A stretch of 64,000 nt of DNA from Gemmatimonadaceae bacterium (lineage in GTDB: Bacteria > Gemmatimonadota > Gemmatimonadetes > Gemmatimonadales > Gemmatimonadaceae). The notes under the pieces are model-generated. The model saw only the letters and a program-made list of their open reading frames with translations. It had not been told where the DNA came from and did no database searches. Shown one piece after another: positions 41,055 to 49,197 of the stretch (positions are counted from its first letter, which is position 1; every line of letters begins with the position of its first letter). Both the position numbers and the translations under genes were made by a program. The stretch is taken from NCBI GenBank assembly GCA_020851035.1, contig JADZDM010000021.1:310001-374000 (forward strand), read 5' to 3'.

Positions 41055-42170
41055 GTGTCCAAGGTGAAGATCGGCATCATCGGCTCTCGCTTCCAGGCCG
41101 ATTGCATCGCCCACTCGGTGAAGATGATGCCCGAGGAGGCCGAGGTCGTGGCGGTGGCGTCGCCGACGCCGGGGAATGCGAAGGCGTTCGCCGAGCGGCA
41201 CGGCATCGCGGGGCACTACACCGACTACCGCGAGATGCTGCGCGACCCGGCCATCGAGATGGTGTCGATCACCGCGCCCAACCGCCTCCATGCCGGGATG
41301 ACCATTGCCGCGGCGGCCGCCGGCAAGCATGTCGTCTGCGAGAAGCCGCTCTGCGTCACGCTCGAGGAGGCCGACGCCATGCTCGCCGCCTGCCAGCAGG
41401 CCGGCGTGCTGCTGATGTACGCCGAGGAGCTGTTCTTCACGCCGAAGTACGTGAAGGCGAAGCAGATGGCCGACGAGGGGGCGTTCGGACGCGTGCACCT
41501 CGTGAAGCAGGGCGAGAAGCACAACGGCCCGCACAGCGACTGGTTCTGGGACGTGAACCAGTCCGGCGGCGGCGCGCTGATGGACCTGGGCTGCCACGGC
41601 ATCGCCTTCTGCTGGTGGTTCCTCGGCAAGCCGAAGGTGAAGAGCGTCTACGCGCACCTCAGCACGCAGGTGAACGGCCACCGCACGCAGGGCGAGGACG
41701 AGGCGCTCTGCATCATCGAGTTCGAGGGCGGCGCCACCGGGGTGGTCGAGAACTCGTGGAGCAAGCCCGGTGGCATGGACGACACCATCGAGATCTACGG
41801 CGAGAAGGGCCAGTGCTACGCCGACCTGCTGATGGGCAATGCGATGCCGACGTACTCCGAGACCGGCTTCGGCTACTCCGTGGAGAAGGCCGGTGCCACC
41901 ACCGGCTGGACCTGGCCGGTGTTCGAGGAGCACTGGAACTACGGCTTCCCGCAGGAGATGCGGCACTTCGCGCGCTGCGTGCGCGGCACGGAGACGCCCA
42001 TCGCTGACGGCGAGACGGGCCGCGTGGTGCAGGAGGTGCTCTACGCCGCCTATGCCTCGGCCGGGCTCGGCCGGAAGGTCGAGCTGCCGTTCCGGCCCAT
42101 GGGCATCACCAAGCCGATCGACCTCTGGAAGAACCCGCAGCTCGCGCAGGCCGCGCTCACGCGCGGGTGA
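41055..42170 (+). CDS. Gfo/Idh/MocA family NAD(P)-dependent oxidoreductase
   Basis: The protein is 371 residues from a GTG at 41055 (starting SKVKIGIIGSRFQADCIAHS). The N-terminal Rossmann domain is recognisable although the glycine motif is unusual (GIIGSRFQADC instead of GxGxxG). The catalytic Lys motif is VVCEKPLCVT and the conserved His region is MDLGCHGIAFCWWF, in the C-terminal alpha/beta domain. Family members oxidise or reduce a sugar carbon, often acting on 3-keto-glycosides. It overlaps the NagB-like gene by GTGA and belongs to an operon with it and the esterase at 42960. There is no signal peptide, so it acts in the cytoplasm, possibly on a product of the upstream GMC enzyme. Confidence 0.92.
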   Translation: MSKVKIGIIGSRFQADCIAHSVKMMPEEAEVVAVASPTPGNAKAFAERHGIAGHYTDYREMLRDPAIEMVSITAPNRLHAGMTIAAAAAGKHVVCEKPLCVTLEEADAMLAACQQAGVLLMYAEELFFTPKYVKAKQMADEGAFGRVHLVKQGEKHNGPHSDWFWDVNQSGGGALMDLGCHGIAFCWWFLGKPKVKSVYAHLSTQVNGHRTQGEDEALCIIEFEGGATGVVENSWSKPGGMDDTIEIYGEKGQCYADLLMGNAMPTYSETGFGYSVEKAGATTGWTWPVFEEHWNYGFPQEMRHFARCVRGTETPIADGETGRVVQEVLYAAYASAGLGRKVELPFRPMGITKPIDLWKNPQLAQAALTRG

Positions 42171-42955
42171 GCGAGACCCCGTTTCGCGTCCTCGACACGC
42201 CACAGCAGATCGGCACGCTGGTGGCGGGGCGCATCCTGGCCGGCATCGCCGAGGCGGCCCGCGAGGGACGCCGCTACCTCCTCGGCCTGCCCACCGGGCG
42301 CACACCGCGGCCCGTGTACGCGGCCATGGCGGCACAGCTCGCGCGCACGCCGCAGTCGCTCGCACACGTCACCCTCGTCATGATGGACGAGTACCTGGTG
42401 GAGGAGGACGGTGGCTACGCCTACGCCCTCGAGCCGGGTGCGCCATCCTGCCACGAGTTCACCCGCACCGAGATCGTGGACCAGCTCAACGCCGCGCTGC
42501 CGGGCGCCGGCGCGCACCTGCGCGAGGCCTCGGTGTGGTACCCCGATCCGCGCGACCCCGCCGACTACGACGCGCAGATCGAGGCAGCCGGCGGCATCGA
42601 CTTCTTCCTCCTCGCGTCGGGGGCGAGCGACGGCCATGTCGCCTTCAATCCGCCCGGCAGCGCGCGCGACAGCCGCTCCCGCGTGGTCGAACTCTCGGAG
42701 GAGACCCGCCGCGACAACCTGCTGACCTTCCCCGCGCTCGGCACGCTCGCAGACGTGCCGCGATATGGCGTCACGGTCGGCATCGCCACCATCGCCGACG
42801 CACGGGAGGCGGTGATGGTGGCATGGGGCAAGGGGAAGCAGGAGACCGTGCAGTGGATGCGCGCCACCTCCACGTACGAGCCCGGCTGGCCGGCCACCGT
42901 GATCCACGAGTGCCGACGCGCCGGGCTGCTCGTGGACCGCGCCGCGGCGTCGTGA
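42167..42955 (+). CDS. NagB-like (glucosamine-6-phosphate deaminase/isomerase) protein with a catalytic Glu replaced by Pro
   Basis: The protein is 262 residues from a GTG at 42167 that overlaps the Gfo gene by four bases. The NagB fold is clear: LLGLPTGRTPRPVYAAM (phosphate-binding type loop), LVMMDEYLVEE (Asp 74, the Asp 72 equivalent) and SGASDGHVAFNPPGS. In NagB, Asp 141, His 143 and Glu 148 act together; here Asp 155 and His 157 are kept but the Glu position is Pro 162. The 6-phosphogluconolactonase form of this motif is also not matched. So the activity is likely altered: another sugar phosphate, another ring-opening or lactonase step, or none. Its position between a Gfo oxidoreductase and an esterase implies a sugar catabolic role. 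Confidence 0.82.
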   Translation: MSETPFRVLDTPQQIGTLVAGRILAGIAEAAREGRRYLLGLPTGRTPRPVYAAMAAQLARTPQSLAHVTLVMMDEYLVEEDGGYAYALEPGAPSCHEFTRTEIVDQLNAALPGAGAHLREASVWYPDPRDPADYDAQIEAAGGIDFFLLASGASDGHVAFNPPGSARDSRSRVVELSEETRRDNLLTFPALGTLADVPRYGVTVGIATIADAREAVMVAWGKGKQETVQWMRATSTYEPGWPATVIHECRRAGLLVDRAAAS

Positions 42956-42959
42956 TGCC

Positions 42960-44108
42960 ATGACCGGTGAGGTGCTCTGGCCGGAGTCGCTGACCACCCG
43001 CGAACGCGTGGAGGGCCGCCTCGCGCGCCTGCTCGCCGGCTTGCCCGGGAGCTGGCTGTTGCGCCTGATCGGTGAGGCGCCGGCGGTGGTGGAGGGATCC
43101 ACGCTCGACCCGCACGTGCAGTTCCTGCTCGCCGCGCGCCGCCGGCGCCCGCCACAACTGCTGGTGGAACCGACGCCGGAGGCGGCACGCCGCCGCTATC
43201 GCCGCGAGATCCAGGCGATTGCCGAGAGTTCCGGCGCGCGCCCCACCCGCGTGCGCTCCGTGCGGAACCTCCAGGTGCCCGGCGGCGACGGGATGCTCGA
43301 CGCACGGCTGTACCTGCCGCCGCTGGTCGACACCGACACACCCGTGCCGTTGCTGCTCTTCCTGCACGGCGGCGGTTTCGTGCTGGGCGACCTCGACACG
43401 CACGACGAACCGTGCCGCATCCTCTGCACTGAAGCCGGCATCCAGGTGCTCAACATCGCGTTCCGCCTCGCGCCCGAGCACCCCTTCCCGGCGCCGCTCG
43501 CCGACGCCTGCGCCGCGATGCGCTGGGCGCAGGACCACGCGGCGAGCCTCGGCGCCGACCCGGGGAGCGTGTGCATCGGCGGTGACAGCGGTGGCGGCAA
43601 CCTCGCCATCGGAGCCTCGCTCGCGCTCGCACGCGAACAGCGCACGCCGGCGGCGATGTTGCTGGTCTATCCGGCCACCGACTTCACGGCAGACCTCCCG
43701 TCGCGACACACCTTCGGCGAGGGGTTCCTCCTCACGGCGGCCGACATGGATGCGTTCGCGACCATCTATGTCGCGGGCGACACCACACGCTGGCTCGACC
43801 CGCGTGCCAGTCCGGTCCGGGATCCCGACCTCCACCTGCTCCCCCCCACGCTCGTCGCCACGGCGGAGTTCGATCCGCTGCGTGACGAGGCGGTGGCGTT
43901 CACCGAGCGGCTCTGCGCCGCAGGCGTGGACGTTCGCACGCGACGCGCGCGCGGGCTCCCGCATGCCTTCATGCACCTGACCACGATCGCGCCTGCCGCG
44001 CGTGTGGCGGCGGTGGAGACGGCTCACGCCTTCCGGGCCATGCTGCGCGAGACTGCGGTGCGACGCCACCGGAACGTGGCGACGACGGAGGCACGCGGCC
44101 GGACCTAG
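42960..44108 (+). CDS. Alpha/beta hydrolase of the hormone-sensitive-lipase family
   Basis: The protein is 382 residues from the ATG at 42960, four bases after the NagB-like gene. It has the HSL oxyanion motif FLHGGGFVLGD (HGGG 136-139), nucleophile GGDSGGGN (Ser 210), the acid in AEFDPLRDE and the His in GLPHAFMH, so the triad is complete. An N-terminal extension of about 80 residues (an HSL cap) precedes the core. Such enzymes hydrolyse short-chain acyl esters; in this operon it may remove acetyl or other acyl groups from a sugar. No signal peptide. Its stop codon and that of the convergent gene on the other strand share the sequence CTAG. Confidence 0.9.
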   Translation: MTGEVLWPESLTTRERVEGRLARLLAGLPGSWLLRLIGEAPAVVEGSTLDPHVQFLLAARRRRPPQLLVEPTPEAARRRYRREIQAIAESSGARPTRVRSVRNLQVPGGDGMLDARLYLPPLVDTDTPVPLLLFLHGGGFVLGDLDTHDEPCRILCTEAGIQVLNIAFRLAPEHPFPAPLADACAAMRWAQDHAASLGADPGSVCIGGDSGGGNLAIGASLALAREQRTPAAMLLVYPATDFTADLPSRHTFGEGFLLTAADMDAFATIYVAGDTTRWLDPRASPVRDPDLHLLPPTLVATAEFDPLRDEAVAFTERLCAAGVDVRTRRARGLPHAFMHLTTIAPAARVAAVETAHAFRAMLRETAVRRHRNVATTEARGRT

Positions 44109-45232
44109 CGCGACGGATCGCCGGTGCGCCGTCGCTGCAACCGCTCGAGCGAAGCCGCCACTGCCGGCGGCACGAGCAGCGTGTCCGCGATCCCCGCGAT
44201 CTCCTCCGCCTCGCGCCACGCCGTCAGCAACGGTGCCAGCTCGCCGGACAGCGCCACCCGTTCGCTCGCGTCGTGCAACGCCATCTCCAGCGCCAGCCGC
44301 AGCGGGGGCGCCAGGCGCGAGAGGCCCGCCGGGTTCGCGGTCTCGTCGAACTTCCCGGCCGTGAACGCGTTGCGATCCATCGCACGGTTCCACTCGCGCT
44401 TCCGCTCGGCGAAGTCGGCGGCGAGCGTGGTGGAGTACGCGGCGTGTTCCGCGAGGAACGCTGCCAGCGACGGCGACTCCACGAGGCGGCGCACGGCACT
44501 GGACACCATGTGACCAGCTGCACCGGCACCGTTCGCGCGCGCCAGCAGCCGCGCCGTCATGCGCGCGGCGTCGTCGCCCGACAGCTCGAGGTGACCGTAC
44601 GAGTGCCTGAGGTACAGGCCCCAGCCGGCACCATCCGTACCCGCAACCAGGTGCGTCTGTCGGAGGTCGGCCGCGTAGACCACCAGCCTCTTGCCCCGAT
44701 GCGTGAGTTCCACTGCCCGCGCGCTGTCGATCGCGGAGTACAGCGCGAATCCCCCCAGGGCGGTGACATGGATCACCGGCGTCACGCCCATCGCGAGCAG
44801 CCCGAACCACGCCCCGGCCACACCGGTGCCGACGGCCAGCGCCCCACCCGCCGCCGCGACGCCCGCCGCCGTGAGCCCCACCGCGATCGCCTTCCTTCGT
44901 CGCGCGGAGTACTCGCGACCGTAGCGCCACGCCGACAGCTCCGGCAGCAGCGGCGCGCCGATTCGCACCAGCTCCAGGCCCTCCCGCACTCGCACCAGCC
45001 CGATCTCATCGGTCGAGGCGCGCAGGCGTGCATCACGAAAGGTGCGTTCGCACCGCTCGATCGCCTCCCATCGCTCCTCGATCGGCACCAGGCACCAGCG
45101 CTGGCACGACGGACACACCACCCACAGGCGCCCCTTCGCCCCGTCGAACGCCAGCCGGCGCCCGATCGGGAACTCCTCGATCACGGCGTTCGTGCCGAGG
45201 GCGTGCGAGCAATAGAGACAGGCCGTGTACAT
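44105..45232 (-). CDS. Hypothetical membrane protein with N-terminal zinc-ribbon-like Cys pairs
   Basis: The protein is 375 residues and not recognised as a named family. It opens MYTACLYCSHALG and then VVCPSCQRWCLV, two CxxC pairs (Cys 5, 8 and about 40, 43) that could hold one zinc ion. A charged helical part follows, then two hydrophobic segments rich in Gly and Ala (about 115-165: IAVGLTAAGVAAAGGALAVG and WFGLLAMGVTPVIHVTALG). The rest is a soluble alpha-rich domain (ELSGDDAARMTARLLARANG; LAAFLAEHAAYSTTLAADFA). Codon use is normal. It is a single gene, convergent with the esterase, sharing CTAG. Function unknown; a membrane-linked regulator or assembly factor is possible. Confidence 0.7.
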   Translation of the reverse strand: MYTACLYCSHALGTNAVIEEFPIGRRLAFDGAKGRLWVVCPSCQRWCLVPIEERWEAIERCERTFRDARLRASTDEIGLVRVREGLELVRIGAPLLPELSAWRYGREYSARRRKAIAVGLTAAGVAAAGGALAVGTGVAGAWFGLLAMGVTPVIHVTALGGFALYSAIDSARAVELTHRGKRLVVYAADLRQTHLVAGTDGAGWGLYLRHSYGHLELSGDDAARMTARLLARANGAGAAGHMVSSAVRRLVESPSLAAFLAEHAAYSTTLAADFAERKREWNRAMDRNAFTAGKFDETANPAGLSRLAPPLRLALEMALHDASERVALSGELAPLLTAWREAEEIAGIADTLLVPPAVAASLERLQRRRTGDPSR

Positions 45233-45274
45233 AGGCGGTCGGACGCTCCCTGGTTCCGCGGGGAAGACCCGTCG

Positions 45275-46663
45275 CTACCGCAGTGTCCCCGGCATCTCGC
45301 CCAGCGCATAGGCCAGCACCGCCATCGCCGCGATGCTGCGACGGAGGTCGGCCTCGTTCACCGCCGCGAGCATGTCGGCGGCGGTGTGGTGGTACCAGAA
45401 GTACCGCGAGGCATCGACGTCGAGCGCGAAGCCGGGCACGCCGAGTTCGAGGATCGGCCCCACGTCGGCCTCACCCTCGCCCGGCGCCACCGTCGGGGCA
45501 CCCGCGATCCGCGTCAGCGGCGCGAGCAGCGCGGCACGTCGCGCCGCAGCCGCCGTGCCCTGGAAGCGGAATCCCTTCGGCGCGAAGATGCCGTTGTCGG
45601 TCTCGATGGCAGCGAAGTGCTGCGCCAGCTCGCTCCGATGGGCGTCGCGGTAGCCGGCACCACCGCGCCCGCCGTTCTCCTCGTTCGTCCAGAGCACCAC
45701 GCGGATCGTGCGGCGCGGCTGCAGGCCGAGCCGCTTCAGCAGCTTCACCGCCTCCCAGGCCGCCACGCACCCGGCGCCATCGTCCATCGCCCCCTGCCCC
45801 ACGTCCCACGAATCGATGTGGCCGCCGATCACCACCACCTCCTCGGGACGCTCCCGCCCACGCAGCTCCGCTACCACGTTGCGAGACGGCGCATCCGGCA
45901 GCATCTCGGCCTGCATCACCAGCTTCACCGTCACCGTCTCCCCGCGCGCCTGCATGCGGTCCAACATCTCGGCATCCTCCACGCTGAGCGCTGCCGCCGG
46001 GATGCGCTTCGTGGTGGCGTCATAGCGCATGCCGCCGGTGTGCGGTGTCTGCATCGAGAAGGTCGCCACCGAACGGATCAGCGACGCGACCGCGCCGGCC
46101 TTCGCTGCCGCCGTTGCCCCGGACCCGCGATACTGCACCGCCACGCCGTAGCCTGCGAACGGCGCCGAGTCGGCCGGGAACGGCACGTTGAACAGCACGA
46201 TCTTCCCGGCCGCCTCCGCCTTGCGGCGTTCGAGCTCGTCGAACGAGTGCACCACCAGCACCTGGGCGGTCACGCCGTCCGGCCCGGTGCCCACACTGCC
46301 GCCGAGTCCCAGCATGTGCAGCGGCACCTCGCGTGGCGTCACCAACGACGCGGACTCGTTGCCACGCACCCAGTGCGGCACCATCACCGGCTCGCCCCGC
46401 ACGTTTTCCAGGCCATCGCGCTGCATCTCGGCCAGGATCCAGTCGATCGCGCGCTCGAGTGCGGCGGAGCCGCTGAGCCGGTGCCCGAATCCATCCACCA
46501 GCGCACCCAGCCGCTTGTACGGCACCGAATCCGCGAGGGCCGCCGCGGTGATGCGTCGCGCCGCCGGCGCGAGTCGCATCATGTCGGCACGGGTCTGCGC
46601 GTGCGCTGCGGTGGCAGTGACGAGGGCGAGCAATGCGGCGGCGCAGCGGATTCTGACGCGCAT
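45275..46663 (-). CDS. M28 family metallopeptidase (secreted aminopeptidase/carboxypeptidase)
   Basis: The protein is 462 residues from the ATG at 46663 (MRVRIRCAAALLALVTATAA); the frame stays open to 47014 but that part overlaps the divergent gene and is not protein-like. A signal peptide ends at AHAQT. A PA-like segment (KIVLFNVPFPAD) is inserted, then the two-zinc core: IGGHIDSWDVGQGAMDDGAG (His, Asp), WTNEENGGRGG (Glu-Glu), IETDNG (Asp) and YFWYHHTAADM (His). The set is complete. The order is like the M28 plasma glutamate carboxypeptidase group. Periplasmic peptide breakdown is the likely role. It is different from the M28B protein at 17730, lacking the dimerisation domain. Confidence 0.93.
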   Translation of the reverse strand: MRVRIRCAAALLALVTATAAHAQTRADMMRLAPAARRITAAALADSVPYKRLGALVDGFGHRLSGSAALERAIDWILAEMQRDGLENVRGEPVMVPHWVRGNESASLVTPREVPLHMLGLGGSVGTGPDGVTAQVLVVHSFDELERRKAEAAGKIVLFNVPFPADSAPFAGYGVAVQYRGSGATAAAKAGAVASLIRSVATFSMQTPHTGGMRYDATTKRIPAAALSVEDAEMLDRMQARGETVTVKLVMQAEMLPDAPSRNVVAELRGRERPEEVVVIGGHIDSWDVGQGAMDDGAGCVAAWEAVKLLKRLGLQPRRTIRVVLWTNEENGGRGGAGYRDAHRSELAQHFAAIETDNGIFAPKGFRFQGTAAAARRAALLAPLTRIAGAPTVAPGEGEADVGPILELGVPGFALDVDASRYFWYHHTAADMLAAVNEADLRRSIAAMAVLAYALGEMPGTLR

Positions 46664-46858
46664 GAAGGGCACCGGGTGGCAAGGTGATGTGCGGACGGCG
46701 GAGCAGGCACCTGAGCGGGCCCGACAGCGGATCGTGATGCCAAGAAAGCTGCCATGACAATCCGCAGTGCGCCTCCCGTCGCCTGCACTTGCGGAGATGG
46801 CTACGTTGAAAAAGTAGCCTATCGCGAGTGGCGTGCTCCCTTCACCGCGGGGATGGAC

Positions 46859-47449
46859 ATGAACGACTGGGAGCAGGCTCCGCCGCCGGTCTCGCGGCGC
46901 GAGTTCGTTGGACTCGCGGCACTCGGCGCCGCCTGGCTGGCCGCCGGAACCGCCTGCGCGCGCAGCGACGGAACGCCGGCTTCCGCCCCGCTGGTGCATC
47001 TCACCGCCGCGCAAGCCGCGCAGGTCGATGCCATCACCGCGCGCATCCTGCCCACCGACGACACGCCTGGCGCACGCGAGGCCGGCGTGGTGAGCTTCAT
47101 CGACCAGTCACTGAAGGGCTTCGCGAAGCAGCAGGCGCCGCTCTTTGCCGAGGGGCTCGCGGCGCTGGGTGAGGCTGTCGCCAGGCAGCACGGCAGCACC
47201 GCAACCTTCGCGTCGCTCACCGCCGCGCAGCAGGATGCCATGCTCCGCGGCATCGAGAAGACACCGTTCTTCCAGGCGATCCGCTTCGCGACACTCGCAG
47301 GCTTCCTCTCGCTGCCGAAGTACGGTGGGAACCGTGACTACGTCGGGTGGGACTTCATCGGGCAGGAACGTGCCATGCAGCACAGCGCACCGTTCGGCTG
47401 GTATGACCGCCCCGAAAACCAGCAGGCACTGCTCGGCCGGGTGCTCTGA
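46859..47449 (+). CDS. Gluconate 2-dehydrogenase subunit 3-type gamma subunit (module 3)
   Basis: The protein is 196 residues from the ATG at 46859, which has GGGGA nearby upstream; the ATG at 46853 would leave that sequence touching the codon. The leader SRREFVGLAALGAAWLAAG is a textbook Tat signal. The mature part has ARILPTDDTPGAREAGVVSF and ends with KYGGNRDYVGWDFIG, both hallmarks of the family. The stop TGA is followed directly by the ATG of the GMC subunit, giving zero spacing and likely translational coupling. The role inferred is Tat carrier and partner of the alpha subunit. It lies divergent from the M28 gene at 46663. Confidence 0.88.
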   Translation: MNDWEQAPPPVSRREFVGLAALGAAWLAAGTACARSDGTPASAPLVHLTAAQAAQVDAITARILPTDDTPGAREAGVVSFIDQSLKGFAKQQAPLFAEGLAALGEAVARQHGSTATFASLTAAQQDAMLRGIEKTPFFQAIRFATLAGFLSLPKYGGNRDYVGWDFIGQERAMQHSAPFGWYDRPENQQALLGRVL

Positions 47450-49147
47450 ATGCAGGCGCCGATGTCGATGCCAGGCGCCGCCGCGGCGCCACAGGTGCGG
47501 CAGCCGTCCTACCCGACCACCGACGCGGTGGACTTCGTCGTCATCGGCTCCGGCATCGCCGGTGGGTCGGTGGCCCGCGAGCTCACGCGCAGCGGGTATG
47601 CCGTCGTGCTGCTCGAGCAGGGACGCTCGGTGGGTGTGGAGGACATGGAGCACGACGAACTCGGGGCGTTCGCGTGGCCGCGCTGGACGAACGATCCCGC
47701 CGTCTCGCCGCAGACGTATCGCAAGTCGGCCGCCGACACGGCGAAGCTCCACAACTTCGCGGCCTACGCGCGCGCCGTGGGCGGCACCACGCTGCACTTC
47801 ACGGGCAACTTCTGGCGCTTCCGCCCCATCGACTTCCGCGAGCGGTCGGCGCGCGGCGGGGTGCCCGGCGCCGCGCTGGATGACTGGCCGATCACGTACG
47901 AGGAACTCGAGCCGTACTACACGGCGGTGGAATATGCCGTCGGCGTGTCGGGTGAGGTCGGCGACGACCCGCGCGAGCCGATGCGCTCGAAGCCGTTCCC
48001 GTTGCCGCCGCTGAACGCCACCGGCCCCGGCGTGCTGCTGGAGGTCGGCGCGAAGAAGCTCGGCTGGGCGTCGAAGGCCGCACCGATGGCCATCCTCTCG
48101 CGCGAGTACAAGGGTCGCCAGCCCTGTCACAACTGCGGCTTCTGCCTGGGCTTTCCCTGCGAGTGGGGCGCCAAGTCGGGAGCCAACTGGACCATGGTGC
48201 CGGAGGCGCTGGCCACCGGCCGGTGTGAACTGCGACCGCACAGCTACGTGCGGAAGATCGACACCGACGACGCCGGACGCGTCACCGGTGTCGTCTACTT
48301 CGACAAGGACCGGCGCGAGATCGTCCAGCAGGCGAAGGCCGTGGTGCTCTGTGCGAACGGCGCCGAGACACCGCGCCTGCTGCTCAACTCCATCTCGAAC
48401 CGCTTCCCGGACGGGCTGGCCAACGGCAGCGGCATGGTCGGCCGGCACCTGATGACGAACGGGAATGTCTCGTCCACCGCCGAGTTCGAGCACGAGGTGT
48501 CCGCGCACAAGGGTCCGGTCGTGACGCGGATCACGCAGGAGCCGTATGAGCTGGACGAGACGCTCGGCCTGATCGGCGGCGGCGGCTACGACTTCCGCAT
48601 GTCGGTGCCGGCGCTGATGTGGACGCTCGGCATGCCGGAGGACACCGGCCCGATGTGGGGCAGCGCCTTCAAGCAGCGGATGCGTCCCTGGTTCCGCAAC
48701 TCGATCGAGTGCCTTGGCCACACCACCCAGCTCCCGCAGGCGACCAACAGGGTGGAACTCGATCCCGACCTGAAGGATGCGTGGGGCGTGCCGGCGATGC
48801 GGATCACCTTCCGCGAGCACGAGCATGACATGCGGCTCTTCGCGCACTTCCGGACGCTGGGGCGTGACCTGCTCACGGCCGCCGGCGCGAAGGCGGTGCA
48901 CTCGGGGCCCATCCCCGATTCGCCGGGCAACGCGGTGCACCTGCTCGGCACCGCGCGCATGGGCAACGATCCCGCGACCTCGGTGGTGGACCGGTACCAT
49001 CGCGCCCACGAGGTGCGGAACCTGTTCATCGTGGACGGCAGCAGCTTCGTCACCAGCGGCCGTGGCCAGCCGACGATGACCATCCAGGCACTGGCGTTCC
49101 GCGCGGCGGACCACATCGCGGACTTCGCCCGCAAGGGCGAGATCTGA
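47450..49147 (+). CDS. GMC family oxidoreductase, FAD/Fe-S dehydrogenase alpha subunit (module 3)
   Basis: The protein is 565 residues, starting immediately after the stop of its gamma subunit. FAD motif FVVIGSGIAGGSVARELT; ARAVGGTTLHFTGNFWRF; C-terminal NAVHLLGTARMGNDPATS (His) and TSGRGQPTMTIQALAFR, where the usual Asn-Pro of the active site reads Gln-Pro. The Cys cluster PCHNCGFCLGFPCEWG has Cys at 226, 229, 232 and 237, so the last gap is one residue longer than in modules 1 and 2. It may hold the same Fe-S cluster or a variant. It resembles the sorbosone/gluconate type rather than the other two, so a different sugar or polyol is likely. No cytochrome partner is adjacent. Confidence 0.9.
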   Translation: MQAPMSMPGAAAAPQVRQPSYPTTDAVDFVVIGSGIAGGSVARELTRSGYAVVLLEQGRSVGVEDMEHDELGAFAWPRWTNDPAVSPQTYRKSAADTAKLHNFAAYARAVGGTTLHFTGNFWRFRPIDFRERSARGGVPGAALDDWPITYEELEPYYTAVEYAVGVSGEVGDDPREPMRSKPFPLPPLNATGPGVLLEVGAKKLGWASKAAPMAILSREYKGRQPCHNCGFCLGFPCEWGAKSGANWTMVPEALATGRCELRPHSYVRKIDTDDAGRVTGVVYFDKDRREIVQQAKAVVLCANGAETPRLLLNSISNRFPDGLANGSGMVGRHLMTNGNVSSTAEFEHEVSAHKGPVVTRITQEPYELDETLGLIGGGGYDFRMSVPALMWTLGMPEDTGPMWGSAFKQRMRPWFRNSIECLGHTTQLPQATNRVELDPDLKDAWGVPAMRITFREHEHDMRLFAHFRTLGRDLLTAAGAKAVHSGPIPDSPGNAVHLLGTARMGNDPATSVVDRYHRAHEVRNLFIVDGSSFVTSGRGQPTMTIQALAFRAADHIADFARKGEI

Positions 49148-49197
49148 GACGTCGGCGTGCGTGTGCCGGCGTCGCGCCGCGCACGCACGCGTGCCGC

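Noticed and set aside
40777-41067. Small frames within the GCAAAGG and CACGGAG elements that give peptides rich in Leu-Arg-Pro-Phe
   Set aside because: They arise from the palindromic repeat arms in every copy and on both strands, so they are by-products of the repeats and not genes.
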